DNA from: Auanema rhodensis
Taxonomy: Eukaryota > Nematoda > Chromadorea > Rhabditida > Rhabditidae
Reading direction: 5' to 3'
Assembly (NCBI GenBank): GCA_964057225.1
Contig: CAXKVF010000073.1
Location: forward strand, 1,116,001 to 1,180,000
Length of the DNA stretch: 64,000 nt
Each line of letters starts with the position of its first letter. The first letter of the stretch is position 1. Shown one piece after another: positions 50,587 through 62,026 of the stretch. The position numbers and the translations under genes are program-made. The notes under the pieces are model-generated. The model saw only the letters and a program-made list of their open reading frames with translations, was not told the DNA's origin and made no database searches.

Positions 50587-51994
50587 TCTTTCACGTGAAG
50601 CGAGTTACATACCAAGTGCACATCACGTGTACATTTAATTAGCATAAATTAAAGTTCACGTAAAATTCAAAGTCATGGTTACCATGCACCAATATCAATA
50701 AAAATTCGTTTTTAGACTAATATGGACATGGGGAATCTAATTTTGAAAACCGCATCTCTTTATCTTCCACGTGAAGCGAGTTACATACCAAGTGCACATC
50801 ACGTGTACATTTAATTAGCATAAATTAAAGTTCACGTAAATTTCAAAGTCATGTTTACCATGAAGCAATATCAATAAAAATTTGTTTTTAGACTAATATG
50901 GACAGGGGGAATCTAATTTTGAAAACCGCATCTCTTTATCTTTCACGTGAAGCGAGTTACATACCAAGTGCACATCACGTGTACATTTAATTAGCATAAA
51001 TTAAAGTTCACGTAAATTTCAAAGTCACGGTTACCATGCACCAATATCAATAAAAATTTGTTTTTAGACTAATATGGACATGGGGAATCTAATTTTGAAA
51101 ACCGTATCTCTTTATCTTTCACGTGAAGCGAGTTACATACCAAGTGCACATCACGTGTACATTTAATTAGCATAAATTAAAGTTCACGTAAATTTCAAAG
51201 TCATGTTTACCATGAAGCAATATCAATAAAAATTTGTTTTTAGACTAATATGGACAGGGGGAATCTAATTTTGAAAACCGCATCTCTTTATCTTTCACGT
51301 GAAGCGAGTTACATACCAAGTGCACATCACGTGTACATTTAATTAGCATAAATTAAAGTTCACGTAAATTTCAAAGTCACGGTTACCATGCACCAATATC
51401 AATAAAAATTTGTTTTTAGACTAATATGGACATGGGGAATCTAATTTTGAAAACCGTATCTCTTTATCTTTCACGTGAAGCGAGTTACATACCAAGTGCA
51501 CATCACGTGTACATTTAATTAGCATAAATTAAAGTTCACGAAAATTTCAAAGTCATGGTTACCATGAACCAATATCAATAAAAATTTGTTTTTAGACTAA
51601 TATGGACATGGGCAATCTAATTTTGAAAACCGCATCTCTTCATCTTTCACGTGAAGCGAGTTACATACCAAGTGCACATCACGTGTACATTTAATTAGCA
51701 TAAATTAAAGTTCACGTAAATTTCAAAGTCATGGTTACCATGCACCAATATCAATAAAAATTTGTTTTTAGACTAATATGGACATGGGGAATCTAATTTT
51801 GAAAACCGCATCTCTTCATCGTTCACGTGAAGCGAGTTACATACCAAGTGCACATCACGTGTACATTTAATTAGCATAAATTAAAGTTCACGTAAATTTC
51901 AAAGTCATGGTTACCATGAACCAATATCAATAAAAATTTGTTTTTAGACTAATATGGACATGGGGAATCTAATTTTGAAAACCGCATCTCTTTA

Positions 51995-53754
51995 TCTTTC
52001 ACGTGAAGCGAGTTCATACCAAGTGCACATCACGTGTACATTTAATTAGCATAAATTAAAGTTCACGTAAATTTCAAAGTCATGGTTACCATGCACCAAT
52101 ATCAATAAAAATTTGTTTTTAGACTAATATGGACATGGGGAATCTAATTTTGAAAACCGCATCTCTTTATCTTTCACGTGAAGCGAGTTACATACCAAGT
52201 GCACATCACGTGTACATTTAATTAGCATAAATTAAAGTTCACGTAAATTTCAAAGTCATGTTTACCATGAAGCAATATCAATAAAAATTTGTTTTTAGAC
52301 TAATATGGACAGGGGGAATCTAATTTTGAAAACCGCATCTCTTTATCTTTCACGTGAAGCGAGTTACATACCAAGTGCACATCACGTGTACATTTAATTA
52401 GCATAAATTAAAGTTCACGTAAAATTCAAAGTCATGGTTACCATGCACCAATATCAATAAAAATTTGTTTTTAGACTAATATGGACATGGGGAATCTAAT
52501 TTTGAAAACCGCATCTCTTTATCTTTCACGTGAAGCGAGTTACATACCAAGTGCACATCACGTGTACATTTAATTAGCATAAATTAAAGTTCACGTAAAT
52601 TTCAAAGTCACGGTTACCATGCACCAATATCAATAAAAATTTGTTTTTAGACTAATATGGACATGGGGAATCTAATTTTGAAAACCGCATCTCTTTATCT
52701 TTCACGTGAAGCGAGTTACATACCAAGTGCACATCACGTGTACATTTAATTAGCATAAATTAAAGTTCACGTAAATTTCAAAGTCACGGTTACCATGCAC
52801 CAATATCAATAAAAATTTGTTTTTAGACTAATATGGACATGGGGAATCTAATTTTGAAAACCGCATCTCTTTATCTTTCACGTGAAGCGAGTTACATACC
52901 AAGTGCATATCACGTGTACATTTAATTAGCATAAATTAAAGTTCACGTAAAATTTCAAAGTCATGGTTACCATGAACCAATATCAATAACAATTTGTTTT
53001 TAGACTAATATGGACATGGGCAATCTAATTTTGAAAACCGCATCTCTTTATCTTTCACGTGAAGCGAGTTACATACCAAGTGCACATCACGTGTACATTT
53101 AATTAGCATAAATTAAAGTTCACGTAAATTTCAAAGTCATGGTTACCATGCACCAATATCAATAAAAATTTGTTTTTAGACTAATATGGACATGAGGAAT
53201 CTAATTTTGAAAACCGCATCTCTTTATCTTTCACGTGAAGCGAGTTACATACCGAGTGCACATCAGGTGTACATTTAATTAGCATAAATTAAAGTTCACG
53301 TAAATTTCAAAGTCATGGTTACCATGCACCAATATCAATAAAAATTTGTTTTTAGACTAATATGGACATGGGGAATCTAATTTTGAAAACCGAATCTCTT
53401 CATCTTTCACGTGAAGCGAGTTACATACCAAGTGCACATCACGTCTAAATTTAATTAGCATAAATTAAAGTTCACGAAAATTTCAAAGTCATGGTTACCA
53501 TGAACCAATATCAATAAAAATTTGTTTTTAGACTAATATGGACATGGGCAATCTAATTTTGAAAACCGCATCTCTTCATCTTTCACGTGAAGCGAGTTAC
53601 ATACCAAGTGCACATCACGTGTACATTTAATTAGCATAAATTAAAGTTCACGTAAAATTCAAAGTCATGGTTACCATGAACCAATATCAATAAAAATTTG
53701 TTTTTAGACTAATATGGACATGGGGAATCTAATTTTGAAAACCGCATCTCTTTA
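51995..53754 (+). repeat. 10-monomer (1,760-bp) unit, first tandem copy
   Basis: It starts at a 175-bp unit and includes G92T/T143G (52170), T79A (52346), two T90C units (52522, 52698), the 177-bp unit (52874), G145A (53051), an ACCGAGTG unit with C167A (53227), CGAAAA (53403) and a T79A/AAC unit (53579). Private changes include CATCAGGTG near 53,262. Confidence 0.86.
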
Positions 53755-55338
53755 TCTTTCACGTGAAGCGAGTTCATACCAAGTGCACATCACGTGTACA
53801 TTTAATTAGCATAAATTAAAGTTCACGTAAATTTCAAAGTCATGGTTACCATGCACCAATATCAATAAAAATTTGTTTTTAGACTAATATGGACATGGGG
53901 AATCTAATTTTGAAAACCGCATCTCTTTATCTTTCACGTGAAGCGAGTTACATACCAAGTGCACATCACGTGTACATTTAATTAGCATAAATTAAAGTTC
54001 ACGTAAATTTCAAAGTCATGTTTACCATGAAGCAATATCAATAAAAATTTGTTTTTAGACTAATATGGACAGGGGGAATCTAATTTTGAAAACCGCATCT
54101 CTTTATCTTTCACGTGAAGCGAGTTACATACCAAGTGCACATCACGTGTACATTTAATTAGCATAAATTAAAGTTCACGTAAAATTCAAAGTCATGGTTA
54201 CCATGCACCAATATCAATAAAAATTTGTTTTTAGACTAATATGGACATGGGGAATCTAATTTTGAAAACCGCATCTCTTTATCTTTCACGTGAAGCGAGT
54301 TACATACCAAGTGCACATCACGTGTACATTTAATTAGCATAAATTAAAGTTCACGTAAATTTCAAAGTCACGGTTACCATGCACCAATATCAATAAAAAT
54401 TTGTTTTTAGACTAATATGGACATGGGGAATCTAATTTTGAAAACCGCATCTCTTTATCTTTCACGTGAAGCGAGTTACATACCAAGTGCACATCACGTG
54501 TACATTTAATTAGCATAAATTAAAGTTCACGTAAATTTCAAAGTCACGGTTACCATGCACCAATATCAATAAAAATTTGTTTTTAGACTAATATGGACAT
54601 GGGGAATCTAATTTTGAAAACCGCATCTCTTTATCTTTCACGTGAAGCGAGTTACATACCAAGTGCATATCACGTGTACATTTAATTAGCATAAATTAAA
54701 GTTCACGTAAAATTTCAAAGTCATGGTTACCATGAACCAATATCAATAACAATTTGTTTTTAGACTAATATGGACATGGGCAATCTAATTTTGAAAACCG
54801 CATCTCTTTATCTTTCACGTGAAACGAGTTACATACCAAGTGCACATCACGTGTACATTTAATTAGCATAAATTAAAGTTCACGTAAATTTCAAAGTCAT
54901 GGTTACCATGCACCAATATCAATAAAAATTTGTTTTTAGACTAATATGGACATGAGGAATCTAATTTTGAAAACCGCATCTCTTTATCTTTCACGTGAAG
55001 CGAGTTACATACCGAGTGCACATCACGTGTACATTTAATTAGCATAAATTAAAGTTCACGTAAATTTCAAAGTCATGGTTACCATGCACCAATATCAATA
55101 AAAATTTGTTTTTAGACTAATATGGACATGGGGAATCTAATTTTGAAAACCGAATCTCTTCATCTTTCACGTGAAGCGAGTTACATACCAAGTGCACATC
55201 ACGTCTAAATTTAATTAGCATAAATTAAAGTTCACGAAAATTTCAAAGTCATGGTTACCATGAACCAATATCAATAAAAATTTGTTTTTAGACTAATATG
55301 GACATGGGCAATCTAATTTTGAAAACCGCATCTCTTCA
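53755..55338 (+). repeat. 10-monomer unit, second copy (nine monomers match)
   Basis: Monomers 53755 to 55163 match 51995 to 53403 in order, including the rare C167A end (ACCGAATC) in both. GAAACGAG near 54,823 is present only here. The tenth monomer (55339, CAC) differs from 53579, so the duplication boundary or a later replacement lies there. Confidence 0.84.
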
Positions 55339-55690
55339 TCTTTCACGTGAAGCGAGTTACATACCAAGTGCACATCACGTGTACATTTAATTAGCATAAA
55401 TTAAAGTTCACGTAAATTTCAAAGTCATGGTTACCATGCACCAATATCAATAAAAATTTGTTTTAAGACTAATATGGACATGGGGAATCTAATTTTGAAA
55501 ACCGCATCTCTTCATCTTTCACGTGAAGCGAGTTACATACCAAGTGCACATCACGTGTACATTTAATTAGCATAAATTAAAGTTCACGTAAATTTCAAAG
55601 TCATGGTTACCATGAACCAATATCAATAAAAATTTGTTTTTAGACTAATATGGACATGGGGAATCTAATTTTGAAAACCGCATCTCTTTA

Positions 55691-56570
55691 TCTTTCACGT
55701 GAAGCGAGTTACATACCAAGTGCACATCACGTGTACATTTAATTAGCATAAATTAAAGTTCACGTAAATTTCAAAGTCATGGTTACCATGCACCAATATC
55801 AATAAAAATTTGTTTTTAGACTAATATGGACATGGGGAATCTAATTTTGAAAACCGCATCTCTTTATCTTTCACGTGAAGCGAGTTACATACCAAGTGCA
55901 CATCACGTGTACATTTAATTAGCATAAATTAAAGTTCACGTAAATTTCAAAGTCATGTTTACCATGAAGCAATATCAATAAAAATTTGTTTTTAGACTAA
56001 TATGGACAGTGGGAATCTAATTTTGAAAACCGCATCTCTTTATCTTTCACGTGAAGCGAGTTACATACCAAGTGCACATCACGTGTACATTTAATTAGCA
56101 TAAATTAAAGTTCACGTAAATTTCAAAGTCATGGTTACCATGAATTAATATCAATAAAAATTTGTTTTTAGAATAATATGGACATGGGGAATCTAATTTT
56201 GAAAACCGCATCTCTTTATCTTTCACGTGAAGCGAGTTACATACCAAGTGCACATCACGTGTACATTTAATTAGCATAAATTAAAGTTCACGTAAAATTC
56301 AAAGTCATGGTTACCATGCACCAATATCAATAAAAATTTGTTTTTAGACTAATATGGACATGGGGAATCTAATTTTGAAAACCGCATCTCTTTATCTTTC
56401 ACGTGAAGCGAGTTACATACCAAGTGCACATCACGTGTACATTTAATTAGCATAAATTAAAGTTCACGTAAATTTCAAAGTCATGGTTACCATGAACCAA
56501 TATCAATAAAAATTTGTTTTTAGACTAATATGGACATGTGGAATCTAATTTTGAAAACCGCATCTCTTTA
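55691..56570 (+). repeat. Five-monomer block carrying C131A, second copy
   Basis: Counterpart of 49,707-50,586 at offset 5,984 bp, with the same GAATTAAT/AGAATAAT unit (56043) and CATGTGG unit (56395). It differs by GACAGTGGG near 56,005 in place of GACAGGGGG and by the end tag of the last monomer. Confidence 0.84.
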
Positions 56571-59562
56571 TCTTTCACGTGAAGCGAGTTACATACCAAG
56601 TGCACATCACGTGTACATTTAATTAGCATAAATTAAAGTTCACGTAAATTTCAAAGTCACGGTTACCATGCACCAATATCAATAAAAATTTGTTTTTAGA
56701 CTAATATGGACATGGGGAATCTAATTTTGAAAACCGTATCTCTTTATCTTTCACGTGAAGCGAGTTACATACCAAGTGCACATCACGTGTACATTTAATT
56801 AGCATAAATTAAAGTTCACGTAAATTTCAAAGTCATGGTTACCATGAACCAATATCAATAACAATTTGTTTTTAGACTAATATGGACATGGGGAATCTAA
56901 TTTTGAAAACCGCATCTCTTCATCTTTCACGTGCAGCGAGTTACATACCAAGTGCACATCACGTGTACATTTAATTAGCATAAATTAAAGTTCACGTAAA
57001 TTTCAAAGTCATGGTTACCATGAACCAATATCAATAAAAATTTGTTTTTAGACTAATATGGACATGGGGAATCTAATTTTGAAAACCGCATCTCTTTATC
57101 TTTCACGTGAAGCGAGTTACATACCAAGTGCACATCACGTGTACATTTAATTAGCATAAATTAAAGTTCACGTAAATTTCAAAGTCATGGTTACCATGCA
57201 CCAATATCAATAAAAATTTGTTTTTAGACTAATATGGACATGGGGAATCTAATTTTGAAAACCGCATCTCTTTATCTTTCACGTGAAGCGAGTTACATAC
57301 CAAGTGCACATCACGTGTACATTTAATTAGCATAAATTAAAGTTCACGTAAATTTCAAAGTCATGTTTACCATGAAGCAATATCAATAAAAATTTGTTTT
57401 TAGACTAATATGGACAGGGGGAATCTAATTTTGCAAACCGCATCTCTTTATCTTTCACGTGAAGCGAGTTACATACCAAGTGCACATCACGTGTACATTT
57501 AATTAGCATAAATTAAAGTTCACGTAAATTTCAAAGTCATAGTTACCATGAACCAATATCAATAAAAATTTGTTTTTAGACTAATATGGACATGGGGAAT
57601 CTAATTTTGAAAACCTCATCTCTTTATCTTTCACGTGAAGCGAGTTACATACCAAGTGCACATCACGTGTACATTCAATTAGCATAAATTAAAGTTCACG
57701 TAAAATTTAAAGTCATGGTTACCATGCACCAATATCAATAAAAATTTGTTTTTAGACTAATATGGACATGGGGAATCTAATTTTGAAAACCGCATCTCTT
57801 TATCTTTCACGTGAAGCGAGTTACATACCAAGTGCACATCACGTGTACATTTAATTAGCATAAATTAAAGTTCACGTAAATTTCAAAGTCATGGTTACCA
57901 TGAAGCAATATCAATAAAAATTTGTTTTTAGACTAATATGGACATGGGGAATCTAATTTTGAAAACCGCATCTCTTTATCTTTCACGTGAAGCGAGTTAC
58001 ATACCAAGTGCACATCACGTGTACATTTAATTAGCATAAATTAAAGTTCACGTAAATTTCAAAGTCATGGTTACCATGAAGCAATATCAATAAAAATTTG
58101 TTTTTAGACTAATATGGACAGGGGGAATCTAATTTTGAAAACCGCATCTCTTTATCTTTCACGTGAAGCGAGTTACATACCAAGTGCACATCACGTGTAC
58201 ATTTAATTAGCATAAATTGAAGTTCACGTAAATTTCAAAGTCATGGTTACCATGAACCAATATCAATAAAAATTTGTTTTTAGACTAATATGGACATGGG
58301 GAATCTAATTTTGAAAACCGCATCTCTTTATCTTTCACGTGAAGCGAGTTACATACCAAGTGCACATCACGTGTACATTTAATTAGCATAAATTAAAGTT
58401 CACGTAAATTTCAAAGTCATGGTTACCATGCACCAATATCAATAAAAATTTGTTTTTAGACTAATATGGACATGGGGAATCTAATTTTGAAAACCGCATC
58501 TCTTTATCTTTCACGTGAAGCGAGTTACATACCAAGTGCACATCACGTGTACATTTAATTAGCATAAATTAAAGTTCACGTAAAATTCAAAGTCATGGTT
58601 ACCATGCACCAATATCAATAAAAATTTGTTTTTAGAATAATATGGACATGGGGAATCTAATTTTGAAAACCGCATCTCTTTATCTTTCACGTGAAGCGAG
58701 TTACATACCAAGTGCACATCACGTGTACATTTAATTAGCATAAATTAAAGTTCACGTAAATTTCAAAGTCATGGTTACCATGAAGCAATATCAATAAAAA
58801 TTTGTTTTTAGACTAATATGGACATGGGGAATCTAATTTTGAAAACCGCATCTCTTTATCTTTCACGTGAAGCGAGTTACATACCAAGTGCACATCACGT
58901 GTACATTTAATTAGCATTAATTAAAGTTCACGTAAATTTCAAAGTCATGGTTACCATGAAGCAATATCAATAAAAATTTGTTTTTAGACTAATATGGACA
59001 TGGGGAATCTAATTTTGAAAACCGCATCTCTTTATCTTTCACGTGAAGCGAGTTACATACCAAGTGCACATCACGTGTACATTTAATTAGCATAAATTAA
59101 AGTTCACGTAAATTTCAAAGTCATGGTTACCATGAACCAATATCAATAAAAATTTGTTTTTAGACTAATATGGACATGGGGAATCTAATTTTGAAAACCG
59201 CATCTCTTTATCTTTCACGTGAAGCGAGTTACATACCAAGTGCACATCACGTGTACATTTAATTAGCATAAATTAAAGTTCACGTAAATTTCAAAGTCAT
59301 GGTTACCATGAAGCAATATCAATAAAAATTTGTTTTTAGACTAATATGGACATGGGGAATCTAATTTTGAAAACCGCATCTCTTTATCTTTCACGTGAAG
59401 CGAGTTACATACCAAGTGCACATCACGTGTACATTTAATTAGCATAAATTAAAGTTCACGTAAATTTCAAAGTCATGGTTACCATGCACCAATATCAATA
59501 AAAATTTGTTTTTAGACTAATATGGACATGGGGAATCTAATTTTGAAAACCGCATCTCTTTA

Positions 59563-62026
59563 TCTTTCACGTGAAGCGAGTTACATACCAAGTGCACATC
59601 ACGTGTACATTTAATTAGCATAAATTAAAGTTCACGTAAATTTCAAAGTCATGGTTACCATGAACCAATATCAATAAAAATTTGTTTTTAGACTAATATG
59701 GACATGGGGAATCTAATTTTGAAAACCGCATCTCTTTATCTTTCACGTGAAGCGAGTTACATACCAAGTGCACATCACGTGTACATTTAATTAGCATAAA
59801 TTAAAGTTCACGTAAATTTCAAAGTCATGGTTACCATGAAGCAATATCAATAAAAATTTGTTTTTAGACTAATATGGACATGGGGAATCTAATTTTGAAA
59901 ACCGCATCTCTTTATCTTTCACGTGAAGCGAGTTACATACCAAGTGCACATCACGTGTACATTTAATTAGCATAAATTAAAGTTCACGTAAATTTCAAAG
60001 TCATGGTTACCATGAAGCAATATCAATAAAAATTTGTTTTTAGACTAATATGGACATGGGGAATCTAATTTTGAAAACCGCATCTCTTTATCTTTCACGT
60101 GAAGCGAGTTACATACCAAGTGCACATCACGTGTACATTTAATTAGCATAAATTAAAGTTCACGTAAATTTCAAAGTCATGGTTACCATGCACCAATATC
60201 AATAAAAATTTGTTTTTAGACTAATATGGACATGGGGAATCTAATTTTGAAAACCGCATCTCTTTATCTCTCACGTGAAGCGAGTTACATACCAAGTGCA
60301 CATCACGTGTACATTTAATTAGCATAAATTAAAGTTCACGTAAATTTCAAAGTCATGGTTACCATGAACCAATATCAATAAAAATTTGTTTTTAGACTAA
60401 TATGGACATGGGGAATCTAATTTTGAAAACCGCATCTCTTTATCTTTCACGTGAAGCGAGTTACATACCAAGTGCACATCACGTGTACATTTAATTAGCA
60501 TAAATTAAAGTTCACGTAAATTTCAAAGTCATGGTTACCATGAACCAATATCAATAAAAATTTGTTTTTAGACTAATATGGACATGGGGAATCTAATTTT
60601 GAAAACCGCATCTCTTTATCTTTCACGTGAAGCGAGTTACATACCAAGTGCACATCACGTGTACATTTAATTAGCATAAATTAAAGTTCACGTAAATTTC
60701 AAAGTCATGGTTACCATGAAGCAATATCAATAAAAATTTGTTTTTAGACTAATATGGACATGGGGAATCTAATTTTGAAAACCGCATCTCTTTATCTTTC
60801 ACGTGAAGCGAGTTACATACCAAGTGCACATCACGTGTACATTTAATTAGCATAAATTAAAGTTCACGTAAATTTCAAAGTCATGGTTACCATGAAGCAA
60901 TATCAATAAAAATTTGTTTTTAGACTAATATGGACATGGGGAATCTAATTTTGAAAACCGCATCTCTTTATCTTTCACGTGAAGCGAGTTACATACCAAG
61001 TGCACATCACGTGTACATTTAATTAGCATAAATTAAAGTTCACGTAAATTTCAAAGTCATGGTTACCATGAAGCAATATCAATAAAAATTTGTTTTTAGA
61101 CTAATATGGACATGGGGAATCTAATTTTGAAAACCGCATCTCTTTATCTTTCACGTGAAGCGAGTTACATACCAAGTGCACATCACGTGTACATTTAATT
61201 AGCATAAATTAAAGTTCACGTAAATTTCAAAGTCATGGTTACCATGCACCAATATCAATAAAAATTTGTTTTTACACTAATATGGACATGGGGAATCTAA
61301 TTTTGAAAACCGCATCTCTTTATCTTTCACGTGAAGCGAGTTACATACCAAGTGCACATCACGTGTACATTTAATTAGCATAAATTAAAGTTCACGTAAA
61401 TTTCAAAGTCATGGTTACCATGGACCAATATCAATAAAAATTTGTTTTGAGACTAATATGGACATGGGGAATCTAATTTTGAAAACCGCATCTCTTTATC
61501 TTTCACGTGAAGCGAGTTACATACCAAGTGCACATCACGTGTACATTTAATTAGCATAAATTAAAGTTCACGTAAATTTCAAAGTCATGGTTACCATGAA
61601 CCAATATCAATAAAAATTTGTTTTTAGACTAATATGGACATGGGGAATCTAATTTTGAAAACCGCATCTCTTTATCTTTCACGTGAAGCGAGTTACATAC
61701 CAAGTGCACATCACGTGTACATTTAATTAGCATAAATTAAAGTTCACGTAAATTTCAAAGTCATGGTTACCATGAACCAATATCAATAAAAATTTGTTTT
61801 TAGACTAATATGGACATGGGGAATCTAATTTTGAAAACCGCATCTCTTTATCTTTCACGTGAAGCGAGTTACATACCAAGTGCACATCACGTGTACATTT
61901 AATTAGCATAAATTAAAGTTCACGTAAAATTCAAAGTCATGGTTACCATGCACCAATATCAATAAAAATTTGTTTTTAGACTAATATGGACATGGGGAAT
62001 CTAATTTTGAAAACCGCATCTCTTTA
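59563..62026 (+). repeat. 14-monomer (2,464-bp) unit, first tandem copy
   Basis: Three rare markers define it: TCTCTCACG at 60,267, TTTACACTAA at 61,271 (G129C) and TTTTGAGAC at 61,445 (T127G). All three recur exactly 2,464 bp later. The triplet order at 101-103 also matches from 59563 onward. ATGGACC near 61,420 is private to this copy. Confidence 0.87.

Larger units (their letters stand above)
43722..57450 (+). repeat. Zone E: T79A/G92T/T143G region with 1-bp indel tags
   Basis: New variants dominate here: CGTAAAATTC (T79A), GTCATGTTT (G92T), GACAGGGGG (T143G), GTGCATATC, a 1-bp insertion (CGTAAAATTTC) and a 1-bp deletion (GAGTTCATACC). These tags expose nested tandem duplications of 13/15 and 10 monomers and a five-monomer block repeated 5,984 bp apart. 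The region is pure satellite. Three short minus-strand open frames in and just after this zone are accidental. Confidence 0.82.

Noticed and set aside
56095-56277. Identical 60-codon minus-strand frame
   Set aside because: It is a copy of the 50-kb frame carried by the 5,984-bp duplication. Identity reflects repeat homogenisation, not coding constraint.
43722-57450. Single-base indels as sequencing errors
   Set aside because: The +1 (CGTAAAATTTC) and -1 (GAGTTCATACC) changes recur five and four times with linked substitutions in duplicated blocks, so they are genuine inherited tags. The lone insertion near 15,770 could still be an error.
58559-58741. 60-codon minus-strand frame with two residue changes
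   Set aside because: The same stop-removing substitution on another monomer background. The changes follow the ordinary T79A and CAC variants of the satellite, with no sign of codon-level selection.
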